A stretch of 41,518 nucleotides of DNA, taken from Kangiellaceae bacterium (GTDB lineage Bacteria; Pseudomonadota; Gammaproteobacteria; Enterobacterales; Kangiellaceae). The stretch spans positions 1-41,518 of the forward strand of contig JAHRVB010000184.1 of the NCBI GenBank assembly GCA_019090895.1, read 5' to 3'. Positions 6,912-16,029 of the stretch are shown here, piece by piece (the stretch's first letter is position 1; every line of letters begins with the position of its first letter). A model generated the notes under the pieces. The model ran no database searches and was not told where the DNA came from. It saw nothing but the letters and a program-made list of their open reading frames with translations. Both the position numbers and the translations under genes were made by a program.

Positions 6912-9908
6912 ATGAATAAAAATAAATTTGAATTTTCTCCAATAAAAAAAGCACTCGGCGTGACTTTAATGTCATCGTTAGGGCTATCTTTGATGCCGCT
7001 CAGCCAAGTTGCTGCAGCCGAAAATGAAACTGCAGATGATGCTGAAGACACAAAAATAATTATTACAGGATCGCGTATTCGTCGGGATGGCGCTGATAAT
7101 GCTGAGCCAGTAGAAATAATTTCTGCGGCTGATGCAAAATTACAAGGCATCGATAGTCTCGCGGAACTACTTCGTCAATCGACGCTAGCCTCAGGGTCGG
7201 CGCAGGTAACTGCCGCAACGTCAACGGCGTTTGTGCAAAATGGTGGGACTGGATCCGACACTTTATCATTGCGCGGACTTGGTGCGAATAGAACGCTGGT
7301 GCTGTTGAACGGAAGAAGAGCGGGACCATCGGGTACACAAGGCGGCGTGTCGTCTTTTGACCTTAATGTCATTCCACTGTCAGCGATTGAACGAGTTGAA
7401 ATATTAAAAGATGGTGCATCATCATTGTATGGTTCCGATGCTGTAGCCGGAGTTGTAAATATTATTACTAAGCAAGACGACGCAGCAAGTCTTGATTTCT
7501 TTACCTCAATGCCAGAAGAAAGCGGTGGTGAACAATTTAGACTTAGTGGTACTTGGGGAAAATCATTTGAGCGCGGTAGTTTAATGCTAACTGCAGACTA
7601 TACTACCCAAAAAGAACTCGCCAAAGGCGACCGAAAGTTCTTTGATTGTGCTGCTCGTTATATCTTCGATGAAACTTCTGGAGAGCGAGTTGACCCTATT
7701 GATCCAAGAACAGACAAGGCACATTGTAATGACTTACTATGGGGACATGTTTGGCTTTATGATTACCAAGATGCTGGTGGTAATATTCCAGGAAGACCTT
7801 CTCATCAGGCGCAATATGACTATGAAGGTTTTGGATTTCCTGGTTACGCCGCTGATCCGACTAATCAAGATTTTATAACGACACCTGCAGGATGGTATCC
7901 AGTCAATTACGATCGTGCATCGGATGGTGTTGCGAATGCGGATCATCCATTCCAAGATGAGACTTCATTGATTCCAGAAGTAGAAAAAATGACTTTGTTT
8001 GCCCAAGGTGATTTCGAAATTACTGATGATCTTACTCTCTATGGTGAGGCATTATTTAACCGCCGTAATACAGTCGCTAATGGATATCGACAATTTTGGA
8101 CTTACGTTTACAACGAAAACTTCAATCCGTTTGCTGGTGGGTTTATCGGTGAAGGTAATTCTTTAGCAACTGGCTGGACCGGTGCACAATGGTTGAGCCC
8201 GACCGCTATTACGGATATTTCTGACACAGAAATAAATGTCGACTATACGCGGTTTGTTACCGGATTAACGGGGGATATTGGAAACTCTGATTGGTATTTC
8301 GATCTATCAGTACAAATAAGTCGTTCGGACGGTGATTATATCAATGATGTTTTGTATACCGACTCGGTAGACCCATCTGTTTTTGCCAGTGGTTCGTGTG
8401 TTGGCACAACCACTTCGGTTAGAGGCGTATCGTGCGTTGATGTTCCTTGGCTTGATCCGCAGTTCTTAGCTGGTAACATGAGTAATGAAGTCAGAGATTT
8501 CTTATTCGGTAAGGAAAAAGGCAACACTGTATATGATCAACAAGCCATTGAAGGTGTTGTTTCTGGTACAGCTTATGAAATGCCTGCCGGACCACTTGAC
8601 CTTGCAGTAGGTTTCCATTATCGGACCGATAAAATAAAAGATGTTCCAGGTGAAACCACCAGAGCAGATAATGCTTATTTGACTTCTGTCGCTGGAATCA
8701 CTGAAGGTAAGAACACCACTAAAGCACTATTTGGTGAAGCTGTTATTCCTTTGTTATCGGATCTTCCTTTAGCGGAGTCTGTAGAACTTAAAGTGTCTGC
8801 ACGTTATACGGATGTTTCTTCCTTTGGAGATGATACGACATTCAAAGTTGGTTTGAATTGGGATGTTGCTGAGGGTGTTCGAATTAGAGCATCAAGAGGA
8901 ACCTCTTTCCGTTCACCAGCTCTATTTGAACTTTATTTAGCGGACCAAACGGGTTCAGTCCGTCAGCAAAATATTGACCCCTGTATTAACTGGGGCGACT
9001 CTCTAGATACTGGTGGAATTACCCAGCGTCAAGCCGATAATTGTGCATCAGAAGGATTTGCCGACGATTTTACTGGCGGTGCGATCAGTGCGACAGTCAT
9101 CAGCGGTGGCGGCGATGGAGTGTTAGAAGCGGAGACTTCCATCTCTGAAACTTTTGGTATTGTATGGACACCTGATTTTGCCGACCTTGCTATATCCCTA
9201 GATCGATTTGATTTTAAAATTAATGGAGAGGTTACTCAGCTCGGCGCTGCAACAATTGTTGGTCGTTGTTACGATTCGGAATTTTTCCCTACCGACCCGC
9301 TTTGTGACCAATTCATTCGTGATCCTTTGGACAATAAGATCGATAATGTTGACGATAGTTTCTTGAACATTGCATCGCAGGTTAATCGCGGTTACGACCT
9401 TTCGATCAACTATGCGACTGATTTAGATATCGGACAATTAAGGATCCAGACTAAACATACTTATCAAGAAGAAGACAGCACTGAACTCTTCCCTGATACC
9501 GTTCGTGATACTAATGGTGAATTTGGAGACCCAAGGTTGACGGCTTCGATGCGTGCAACTTTGAGTGTCGATGATTGGACCTACAACTGGACGGTTAATT
9601 ATCTAGGTTCTGTTTCTAATGTAGAAAGAGACGGTGGAGATACTGTAACCTATCGTGGCGAGACTGTAAGAGTAGTGAATACTGATGATGAAACTTTTTA
9701 TCATGCGTTATCGGTTAGTCATGAATTCGCTGACGGTCTACAAGCCGTCTTCGGTATGTCAAATGTGTTCGATACTCGTCCACCACAGATTACAACTATT
9801 GGAACCTATTCGGCAACATCCGGACAGACTCAAGGGGATTCTGCGTTCTACAGTCAATATGACTGGCGTGGTCGTCGAATATTCTTGAATGTGTCTTATC
9901 AGCTTTAA
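6912..9908 (+). CDS. TonB-dependent outer-membrane receptor
   Basis: Outer-membrane active-transport receptor driven by TonB-ExbBD; substrate unknown. The product has 998 residues. The signal peptide covers about 1-37 (ends SQVAAA). A TonB-box-like stretch, DTKIIITGSRIRRDG, opens the plug domain (about 50-180, with SLAELLRQST, LSLRGLGANRTLVLLNGRR and SSLYGSDAVAGVVNI). A long beta-barrel follows, containing the receptor signature ASRGTSFRSPALFELY. The chain ends NVSYQL instead of the usual terminal aromatic residue, which may matter for BAM recognition. This plug type belongs to the large receptor family common in marine gammaproteobacteria, often for oligosaccharides or peptides rather than siderophores (inference). 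A strong terminator follows the stop. Confidence 0.93.
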   Translation: MNKNKFEFSPIKKALGVTLMSSLGLSLMPLSQVAAAENETADDAEDTKIIITGSRIRRDGADNAEPVEIISAADAKLQGIDSLAELLRQSTLASGSAQVTAATSTAFVQNGGTGSDTLSLRGLGANRTLVLLNGRRAGPSGTQGGVSSFDLNVIPLSAIERVEILKDGASSLYGSDAVAGVVNIITKQDDAASLDFFTSMPEESGGEQFRLSGTWGKSFERGSLMLTADYTTQKELAKGDRKFFDCAARYIFDETSGERVDPIDPRTDKAHCNDLLWGHVWLYDYQDAGGNIPGRPSHQAQYDYEGFGFPGYAADPTNQDFITTPAGWYPVNYDRASDGVANADHPFQDETSLIPEVEKMTLFAQGDFEITDDLTLYGEALFNRRNTVANGYRQFWTYVYNENFNPFAGGFIGEGNSLATGWTGAQWLSPTAITDISDTEINVDYTRFVTGLTGDIGNSDWYFDLSVQISRSDGDYINDVLYTDSVDPSVFASGSCVGTTTSVRGVSCVDVPWLDPQFLAGNMSNEVRDFLFGKEKGNTVYDQQAIEGVVSGTAYEMPAGPLDLAVGFHYRTDKIKDVPGETTRADNAYLTSVAGITEGKNTTKALFGEAVIPLLSDLPLAESVELKVSARYTDVSSFGDDTTFKVGLNWDVAEGVRIRASRGTSFRSPALFELYLADQTGSVRQQNIDPCINWGDSLDTGGITQRQADNCASEGFADDFTGGAISATVISGGGDGVLEAETSISETFGIVWTPDFADLAISLDRFDFKINGEVTQLGAATIVGRCYDSEFFPTDPLCDQFIRDPLDNKIDNVDDSFLNIASQVNRGYDLSINYATDLDIGQLRIQTKHTYQEEDSTELFPDTVRDTNGEFGDPRLTASMRATLSVDDWTYNWTVNYLGSVSNVERDGGDTVTYRGETVRVVNTDDETFYHALSVSHEFADGLQAVFGMSNVFDTRPPQITTIGTYSATSGQTQGDSAFYSQYDWRGRRIFLNVSYQL

Positions 9909-9925
9909 CAGTAATATTGTAACGA

Positions 9926-9960
9926 AACCCAAAAAGCCGGCGTAAGTCGGTTTTTTGGTT
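9926..9960 (+). terminator. Rho-independent terminator after the TonB receptor
   Basis: The arms CAAAAAGCCG and CGGTTTTTTG form a 10-base-pair stem with one G-T wobble around an 8-base loop, 20 bases after the receptor stop; the descending arm carries the T run. It isolates the receptor transcript from the downstream sulfotransferase gene. Confidence 0.85.
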
Positions 9961-10064
9961 GTAACTAAACGTGAATGTCACCATTAAAAGTTTTGCTATG
10001 TAGTAGACTTCAATCAATTTATAAATGGCTTGCGGTGTGCGGGCAGCTAAAAGAAGAGAATCGA

Positions 10065-10853
10065 ATGCCAAGAATTTTAGCCAAAGCTGATAACTTAAAC
10101 GAACTTAATTCAAAATTTAATCAAACACCGTTATCAAAGCCGTTGTTTCTCAATACGGTTCCAAAATGTGGTACTCATCTGATTAGAAATATATTTAGAA
10201 TGTTTGTGCCGGTAGAGCAGCAATATCACAAAGCATTTATACAAATACCCATCTTAAAACAAAATCTTGCTGCATTTAATCCATCGTCACCAAAGCTTAG
10301 TTGGGGACACTTGTTGTTTTCCGATGACTCAGCCACAGCGCTGGCAGGGGTGAAACACATTTTGGTGGTACGAGACCCTTATGATTGGGTTCTCGCTCGT
10401 GCTCGGTTTTTTCTTTCAGATACCTTTGATGGTTCGTTAGAGCATTTAAAAAATGGCAAGATTTCGGTTGAGCAAGTACTAAACATGATGATCTTTGGTA
10501 TTTACCAAAAAGCGCCGACATTGGCTGAAATTTATACTCATAACGCCGTATCGTGGCTGACAGAGAAAACTCAACTTGTTCGTTATGAAGAGATTATCAG
10601 ACACTTAAAGGATTTGGATTCTGATGCTTCAGAACTATTTTTTTCTAAGTTGTTAGCCAGTTGCGGAATCGATAGATTGCCGGAAGATTGGAAACAACGA
10701 GTCCGAGTGGGTTCCGACCGAAAGCAAAGTGGTACTGCGAGAGAGAATTTGGCCGGTCCAGATTTTTCTATTCCCGATGAGCTTCCTGCTCGGCAAAAAC
10801 AAATGGTTGAGTATGCAGCACCAGGATTGCGAAATATTTTGGGCTATTACTAG
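10065..10853 (+). CDS. Small sulfotransferase-domain protein
   Basis: Probable cytoplasmic PAPS-dependent sulfotransferase with an unknown acceptor. From the ATG at 10065 it has 262 residues. The P-loop-like 5'-phosphosulfate motif is VPKCGTHLI (P33-K34) and the 3'-phosphate motif is VVRDPYDWVLARARFF with R103. The position that is Ser in classical enzymes (R+8) is Ala111. LVRYEEI further on is also typical of the family. The frame is open to an earlier ATG at 9975. I prefer 10065 because a terminator ends at 9960, leaving no room for a promoter before 9975, and an AGAAGAGA ribosome site precedes 10065. It has no close partner gene; nuoA begins 390 bases later. The family is fairly sure; activity is unproven given the altered PAPS site. 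Confidence 0.78.
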   Translation: MPRILAKADNLNELNSKFNQTPLSKPLFLNTVPKCGTHLIRNIFRMFVPVEQQYHKAFIQIPILKQNLAAFNPSSPKLSWGHLLFSDDSATALAGVKHILVVRDPYDWVLARARFFLSDTFDGSLEHLKNGKISVEQVLNMMIFGIYQKAPTLAEIYTHNAVSWLTEKTQLVRYEEIIRHLKDLDSDASELFFSKLLASCGIDRLPEDWKQRVRVGSDRKQSGTARENLAGPDFSIPDELPARQKQMVEYAAPGLRNILGYY

Positions 10854-11243
10854 TTAATGGTAATAAGTTTCATTCTCGTTTTCATATTGAAAATCGATCA
10901 GCTTTTGTTGCACCGCATTGAATTCAGTCACATTGAGTTAAAAGACATTTTTATTTGTGAACGGTGGCCAAATCCTCTCTCAATGCGTAAAAAATAGCGG
11001 TTAAAATCGAATTAAATCAATGACTTTTGTTGGTTTTCTGACCAATGATTGGGGAGGCGGCAATATTTTTGCGATTAGTTAGTGACATCGATAGCCATAA
11101 CCGAATATTATTGTTGTTAATAGAGGGAATAATATTAAGCGAGATTTTTCACACGTCTCTCCCAATGAGATTTAGTAATAACGGCTGGCCATAAAATGGC
11201 TTTTAAATAGAATCAAGCCAGCTATTAATAAACGGGATAAAGA
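10854..11243. other. 390-base intergenic region upstream of the nuo operon
   Basis: It must hold the nuo promoter and leader. Seen: a weak promoter-like pair TTGTTG / TATTAA with 16-base spacing near 11115-11142, and a TAGAAT box near 11208-11213. Overlapping hairpins lie at 11184-11222 (separate entry). A 46-codon open frame (10857-10997) has no ribosome site and looks accidental. The secG and tRNA-Leu genes that commonly precede nuo in related bacteria are not here. Confidence 0.5.
11184..11222 (+). promoter_or_regulatory. Two mutually exclusive hairpins in the nuo leader
   Basis: GCCAT-AAA-ATGGC (11188-11200) is followed directly by TTTT. It shares bases with a longer-range pairing, GCTGGC (11184-11189) with GCCAGC (11217-11222). 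The pair lies 21-60 bases before nuoA, so the switch could expose or mask the leader. No function is proven; the stems are short. Confidence 0.3.
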
Positions 11244-11600
11244 ATGTTAGAAAACTATTTACCCATACTTGTCTTTATCGCCATAGGCCTAGGTTTTGGT
11301 GCTTTCCTTGAACTTGCCGGTTATTTAGCCGCTCCTCGAAAAGAAAATTTTGATAAAACGTTACCGTTTGAATGTGGTTTTGACGCATTTGAAGACGCGC
11401 GTAATAAATTTGACGTTCGTTTTTATCTTGTCGCCATTCTTTTTATAATCTTTGATTTGGAAGTTGCTTTCCTGTTTCCCTGGGCGGTTGTCTTTCAGGA
11501 ACTTAGTTGGTTTGCGATTGGTGCCATGGGCGTTTTCCTAGGTTTGTTAGTCGTAGGGTTTATTTATGAATGGAAGAAAGGAGCCTTGGAATGGGAGTAA
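11244..11600 (+). CDS. nuoA: NADH-quinone oxidoreductase subunit A
   Basis: Small membrane subunit of complex I near the quinone site. The product has 118 residues with three membrane helices (about 6-28, 62-84 and 88-108). The conserved loop [24 protein letters not shown] is intact (residues 38-61, with the cysteine used in active/deactive transition studies of mitochondrial ND3), as is [15 protein letters not shown]. It is the first gene of a 14-gene nuo operon. Its end overlaps nuoB by 10 bases, and the nuoB ribosome site lies inside its last codons, suggesting translational coupling. Confidence 0.97.
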   Translation: MLENYLPILVFIAIGLGFGAFLELAGYLAAPRKENFDKTLPFECGFDAFEDARNKFDVRFYLVAILFIIFDLEVAFLFPWAVVFQELSWFAIGAMGVFLGLLVVGFIYEWKKGALEWE

Positions 11601-12163
11601 CTCAAAAGCATGATCCATCTGCTCCAAACTCGCTTATTTCGCCGACATTACCGGAATTGGAACAGGCTCTTTCTCAGCAAGATGGCGGTGTAAAAGAATC
11701 AGGCAAGGGTTATTTAGTAACCGGAATAGACACATTGGTTAACTGGGCTAGAACCGGCTCGATGTGGCCGATGACCTTTGGACTAGCATGTTGTGCCGTT
11801 GAGATGATGCAAGCGGGTGCAGCTCGTTATGATTTTGACCGATTTGGCGTGGTATTTCGCCCAAGCCCACGGCAATCTGATGTGATGATTGTCGCCGGAA
11901 CTTTAACAAACAAAATGGCACCAGCATTGAGACGTGTTTACGATCAGATGCCAGAACCAAAGTGGGTGATTTCCATGGGCTCGTGTGCTAATGGTGGCGG
12001 TTATTATCATTATTCTTATGCCGTAGTCAGAGGGTGTGATCGGATTGTACCCGTTGACATTTATGTCCCCGGATGTCCGCCAACAGCAGAAGCGCTGATG
12101 TACGGAGTCATCCAGTTACAAAATAAGATTAAGCGCACTAATACAATCATGAGACAGGTGTAA
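11591..12163 (+). CDS. nuoB: NADH-quinone oxidoreductase subunit B (cluster N2)
   Basis: Peripheral-arm subunit that carries the terminal 4Fe-4S cluster N2, the electron donor to quinone. From ATG 11591 it has 190 residues. The cluster ligands are visible as the tandem pair C67-C68 in [10 protein letters not shown]132 in [10 protein letters not shown] and C162 in [11 protein letters not shown]. An ATG 21 bases earlier (11570) is in frame, but AAAGGAG at 11577-11583 is placed 7 bases before 11591, so I chose the later start. nuoC begins 8 bases after the stop. Confidence 0.97.
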   Translation: MGVTQKHDPSAPNSLISPTLPELEQALSQQDGGVKESGKGYLVTGIDTLVNWARTGSMWPMTFGLACCAVEMMQAGAARYDFDRFGVVFRPSPRQSDVMIVAGTLTNKMAPALRRVYDQMPEPKWVISMGSCANGGGYYHYSYAVVRGCDRIVPVDIYVPGCPPTAEALMYGVIQLQNKIKRTNTIMRQV

Positions 12164-12171
12164 GTTAGATT

Positions 12172-12810
12172 ATGACTCGCTCTATTTCAAACTTGCACAA
12201 AGCGCTTGAGAATCAATTTTCTGAGAAGTTAATTAGCGTCGTCAACGCACTTAACGAATTAACGATTGAAATTTCGGTCGATGACTTGTTGGATGTATTG
12301 AAGGTTCTCAGAGACGACGATGCGTTCTTGTTTGAACAGTTAGTAGACATTGCCGGCGTCGATTATCTAACCTATGGATTGGATGAATGGTCTACAAATA
12401 AAGCGTCAACAGTGGGGTTCGAACGAGGCCGAAAAGATAAACAGGCAAGTCGTTGGGAAAAGCCACGGTATGCTGTGGTATACCACTTGCTTTCGGTCAC
12501 CTTAAATCAAAGGGTCCGAGTTAAGGTTTTTGTCGAACAAGAGTCAATGTTGGTCCCTAGCGTAGTGAAACTTTGGAGTGGCGCTAATTGGTTTGAACGA
12601 GAAGCATTCGATCTCTTTGGATTGTTATTTAATGGCCACCCTGACTTGCGAAGACTATTAACGGATTACGGCTTTATTGGTCATCCATTTCGAAAAGATT
12701 TCCCGGTGATCGGCGAATTAGAAATGAGATATGACGAAGAGCAACAGCAATGCATCTACGAGCCTGTTTCAATCGAAGAGCGAATTTTAGTACCTAGAGT
12801 CATACGCTAG
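12172..12810 (+). CDS. nuoC: NADH-quinone oxidoreductase subunit C (30 kDa)
   Basis: Peripheral-arm subunit of complex I. The product has 212 residues and is a stand-alone NuoC, not the NuoCD fusion found in enterobacteria. Signature residues in the second half are WFEREAFDLFGLLFNGHPDLRRLLTDYGF and HPFRKDFPVIG (broken here only for reading), followed by a C-terminal tail of about 40 residues. The N-terminal 60 residues are the usual variable part. A gap of 106 bases separates it from nuoD, unusual in this otherwise tight operon. Confidence 0.95.
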   Translation: MTRSISNLHKALENQFSEKLISVVNALNELTIEISVDDLLDVLKVLRDDDAFLFEQLVDIAGVDYLTYGLDEWSTNKASTVGFERGRKDKQASRWEKPRYAVVYHLLSVTLNQRVRVKVFVEQESMLVPSVVKLWSGANWFEREAFDLFGLLFNGHPDLRRLLTDYGFIGHPFRKDFPVIGELEMRYDEEQQQCIYEPVSIEERILVPRVIR

Positions 12811-12916
12811 CTGAATGAAGAAATTACTGAGTAGAGCACTGGAACAGTCAAAATGATGATGTAGGATTCTACTGAATATTTTTACCTAGAATAAAACGAT
12901 AACAAAAGTAAATTTT

Positions 12917-14170
12917 ATGGCTGAAATAGAACATTACACCTTAAACTTTGGGCCTCAACATCCTGCTGCTCACGGTGTTTTGAGAATGATTCTTGAAATG
13001 GATGGTGAAGTCATTGAAAGAGCGGATCCGCATATAGGTCTGTTACACAGAGGTACTGAGAAACTTGCTGAAATTAAACCATATAACCAAAGCATAGGTT
13101 ACATGGATAGGCTGGATTACGTATCCATGATGTGTAACGAGCATGCCTATGTACTTGCAATCGAAAAATTACTTCAAATTAAAGTCCCCAAACGAGCTCA
13201 ATATATACGAGTCATGTTTGCAGAAGTAACTCGAATACTCAATCATTTGATGTGGCTTGGCGCCCACGGGCTGGATGTCGGCGCAATGACGATGTTCCTT
13301 TATTGTTTTCGCGATCGTGAACCCTTGATGGATGCCTATGAAGCGGTTTCCGGCACGCGAATGCATGCGACCTATTTTCGACCGGGTGGGGTCTATCGAG
13401 ATTTGCCGGATAGCATGCCTCAATATGATAAATCGCCCTGGCGTAATGAGAAAAAATTAAAATCTCTGAATGAAAATCGTCAAGGTTCCTTGTTGGATTT
13501 TCTTTGGGACTATACTGAAATTTTTCCCGCATGTGTTGATGAATACGAAGCTTTGTTGACAGAAAATAGAATTTGGAAACAACGGCTAGTCGGTATTGGT
13601 GTTGTTTCGCCGGAAAGAGCATTTCAATTAGGCATGACCGGACCTATGTTGAGAGGTTCTGGAGTCGCTTGGGATTTAAGGAAAAAACAACCTTACGATT
13701 GTTATGCCGAACTCGATTTTGATATTCCAGTGGGTAGAAATGGTGACTGCTACGATCGATATTTAGTACGAGTCGAAGAGATGCGTCAATCAAATCGAAT
13801 TATACGGCAATGCATAGAGTGGTTGAGAGAAAATCCGGGCCCCGTTATGGTTGATGACCATAAAATAACGCCGCCAAAACGAGCGGACGTGCGTGAAAAT
13901 ATGGAGTCGTTAATTCATCACTTTAAACATTTCACCGAAGGATATTGTGTTCCGGCTGGTGAAGCCTACGCTGCAGTAGAACATCCCAAGGGAGAGTTTG
14001 GTATCTACCTTCTTTCTGACGGAGCGAACAAACCTTATAGACTCAAAATAAGAGCTCCTGGTTTTGCACATATGGCAGCGATGAATGAAATGGCAAAAGG
14101 GCATATGTTAGCCGATGTGGTGGCAATTATAGGCACCATGGATGTGGTATTTGGGGAGATTGATCGCTAA
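12917..14170 (+). CDS. nuoD: NADH-quinone oxidoreductase subunit D (49 kDa)
   Basis: Peripheral-arm subunit that forms the quinone-binding cavity together with NuoB; related to NiFe hydrogenase large subunits. The product has 417 residues, normal length. The N-terminal hairpin with the quinone-site histidine, [14 protein letters not shown], is near residues 10-23; [12 protein letters not shown], the [13 protein letters not shown] stretch and the [12 protein letters not shown] end are all in place. The 20 bases before the ATG show no Shine-Dalgarno sequence. The stop overlaps the nuoE start by one base (TAATG). Confidence 0.97.
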   Translation: MAEIEHYTLNFGPQHPAAHGVLRMILEMDGEVIERADPHIGLLHRGTEKLAEIKPYNQSIGYMDRLDYVSMMCNEHAYVLAIEKLLQIKVPKRAQYIRVMFAEVTRILNHLMWLGAHGLDVGAMTMFLYCFRDREPLMDAYEAVSGTRMHATYFRPGGVYRDLPDSMPQYDKSPWRNEKKLKSLNENRQGSLLDFLWDYTEIFPACVDEYEALLTENRIWKQRLVGIGVVSPERAFQLGMTGPMLRGSGVAWDLRKKQPYDCYAELDFDIPVGRNGDCYDRYLVRVEEMRQSNRIIRQCIEWLRENPGPVMVDDHKITPPKRADVRENMESLIHHFKHFTEGYCVPAGEAYAAVEHPKGEFGIYLLSDGANKPYRLKIRAPGFAHMAAMNEMAKGHMLADVVAIIGTMDVVFGEIDR

Positions 14171-14715
14171 TGACAGATTTAAGTTACGATAAGTCGCTTC
14201 ATCTGAAAGAGCTAATTCCTCAATCAGAAATTGATGAAATAGACTGCTGGATTAAAAAGTATCCAAACGATCGGAAAAGACCACCGATCATGCCGGCGTT
14301 AAAAGTTGTACAAGAGAACAATGGCAATTACTTAACCACTGAAATGATGCAAGCGGTGGCAGAGTATTTAGATGTACCTCATGTGGCTGTTTATGAAGTA
14401 GCTACTTTTTATAGCATGTTTAATCTCGATAAAATGGGCCGGCATGTATTGTCAGTGTGCACCAATTTATCTTGCTCATTAAGAGGCGCTGACAAGGTTG
14501 TTGAACACCTCCAAAATAGACTTAATATCAAGCTCGGTGAAACAACAAAAGACGGACTGTTTAGCATTAAAGAAGTCGAATGTATGGCAGCCTGCGGCGG
14601 AGCGCCGATGTTAGAAGTTGATAAAATTTATCACGAAAATTTAACGGAAGAAAAAATCGACCAAATCCTATCTGAGATGGCGGCCAAAGACTTGCCGACA
14701 CAGGAGGACAAATAA
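14170..14715 (+). CDS. nuoE: NADH-quinone oxidoreductase subunit E (24 kDa, cluster N1a)
   Basis: Thioredoxin-like 2Fe-2S subunit of the NADH dehydrogenase module. The product has 181 residues. The four ligands are C97 and C102 in [11 protein letters not shown], and C138 and C142 in [10 protein letters not shown]. The N-terminal helical part (about 10-85) contains [14 protein letters not shown] and [11 protein letters not shown], both typical. One-base TAATG overlaps join it to nuoD and nuoF, so the three genes are probably translationally coupled. Confidence 0.97.
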   Translation: MTDLSYDKSLHLKELIPQSEIDEIDCWIKKYPNDRKRPPIMPALKVVQENNGNYLTTEMMQAVAEYLDVPHVAVYEVATFYSMFNLDKMGRHVLSVCTNLSCSLRGADKVVEHLQNRLNIKLGETTKDGLFSIKEVECMAACGGAPMLEVDKIYHENLTEEKIDQILSEMAAKDLPTQEDK

Positions 14716-15986
14716 TGGCAAACGAAGTTTGTTTTAGAACACTGCGTTTGGATACTCCTTGGTCATTAGAAGCCTATGAAAGTGTCGGCGGTTATTCAAG
14801 TTTAAGGAGAATTGTTTCTGGCGAACTCAATCATGAAAAAATAATCGACGAATTAAAATTATCAGCACTTAGAGGACGAGGGGGTGCAGGATTTCCAACC
14901 GGACTAAAGTGGAGTTTTATGCCGCGCAATATGCCGGGACAAAAGTATGTGGTTTGTAATTCTGATGAAGGTGAGCCTGGAACTTTTAAAGATAGAGATA
15001 TTCTTCGATATAACCCACACCAGTTGATTGAAGGAATGGCGATTGCTGGATATGTAATGAATGCGACTGTTGGCTATAACTATATGCGTGGAGAGTTTTA
15101 TGAACCATTCGATAGAATGGAACAGGCACTTGCCGAAGCGCGAGAGAATAAACTTATCGGCGACAACATTCTAGGTTCTGATTTTAGTTTCGAATTGCAT
15201 AATCACCTAGGCGGTGGCGCCTATATTTGTGGCGAAGAAACTGCATTGATTGAATCCCTTGAAGGTAAAAAAGGGCAACCTCGCTTCAAGCCTCCATTTC
15301 CTGCGAATTATGGGGTGTTTGGTAGACCCACGAATGTTAATAATACCGAGAGTTATGCATCTGTGCCTGCCATTTTAGAAAACGGCGGTCAATGGTTTCT
15401 TGATTTAGGCAAACCTAATAATGGTGGCACTAAAATATTTTCAGTCTCTGGCCATGTCAATAACCCGGGTAATTTTGAAGTTAATCTAGGTACTTCGTTT
15501 AAAGACTTGCTCGAAATCGCTGGTGGCGTATTGGGAGGAAACAAACTGAAAGCGGTGGTGCCCGGTGGTTCTTCTTCGCCGATATTGCCGGCCGATGTAA
15601 TGATGGATATCACCATGGATTACGATGCGATTGGCAAAGCTGGTTCGATGTTAGGCTCTGGAGCGGTCATCGTGCTAGATGAATCCGTATGTATGGTCGA
15701 GTTCGCTGCGCGAACCGCACATTTTTATTACGAAGAATCTTGCGGTCAGTGTTCTCCTTGCCGAGAAGGAACAGGATGGATGTCTCGAGTCATTCATCGG
15801 ATATTGCAGGGCGAGGGTAATACCGAAGACATTGACAATTTAGATCGAGTTGCAGGTAATATTATGGGGCGTACAATTTGCGCATTAGGCGACGCTGCTG
15901 CAATGCCAATTAAAGGGTTTTTAAAATACTATCGTCACGAATTCGAGTACATGATTGAACACAAACGAAGCATGGTGAAAGGCTAA
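14715..15986 (+). CDS. nuoF: NADH-quinone oxidoreductase subunit F (51 kDa, FMN and cluster N3)
   Basis: Entry point of electrons: binds NADH, FMN and 4Fe-4S cluster N3. The product has 423 residues. The NADH/FMN glycine-rich loop [14 protein letters not shown] begins near residue 53, with [15 protein letters not shown] and [19 protein letters not shown] after it. N3 ligands are C343, C346 and C349 in [11 protein letters not shown], and C389 in [10 protein letters not shown]. All binding motifs are intact. The ATG overlaps the nuoE stop by one base; nuoG follows after 43 bases. Confidence 0.98.
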   Translation: MANEVCFRTLRLDTPWSLEAYESVGGYSSLRRIVSGELNHEKIIDELKLSALRGRGGAGFPTGLKWSFMPRNMPGQKYVVCNSDEGEPGTFKDRDILRYNPHQLIEGMAIAGYVMNATVGYNYMRGEFYEPFDRMEQALAEARENKLIGDNILGSDFSFELHNHLGGGAYICGEETALIESLEGKKGQPRFKPPFPANYGVFGRPTNVNNTESYASVPAILENGGQWFLDLGKPNNGGTKIFSVSGHVNNPGNFEVNLGTSFKDLLEIAGGVLGGNKLKAVVPGGSSSPILPADVMMDITMDYDAIGKAGSMLGSGAVIVLDESVCMVEFAARTAHFYYEESCGQCSPCREGTGWMSRVIHRILQGEGNTEDIDNLDRVAGNIMGRTICALGDAAAMPIKGFLKYYRHEFEYMIEHKRSMVKG

Positions 15987-16029
15987 ACTTTCAGCGAAGA
16001 ATTGACCATCACAGGTAACAAAAGAAAGA

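Noticed and set aside
10857..10997. 46-codon open frame with a hydrophobic start upstream of nuo
   Set aside because: No ribosome site, no family resemblance, and such a frame is expected by chance in AT-rich DNA.
13239..13622. 127-codon frame on the minus strand inside nuoD
   Set aside because: Shadow of nuoD; composition follows the sense gene and no motif is present.
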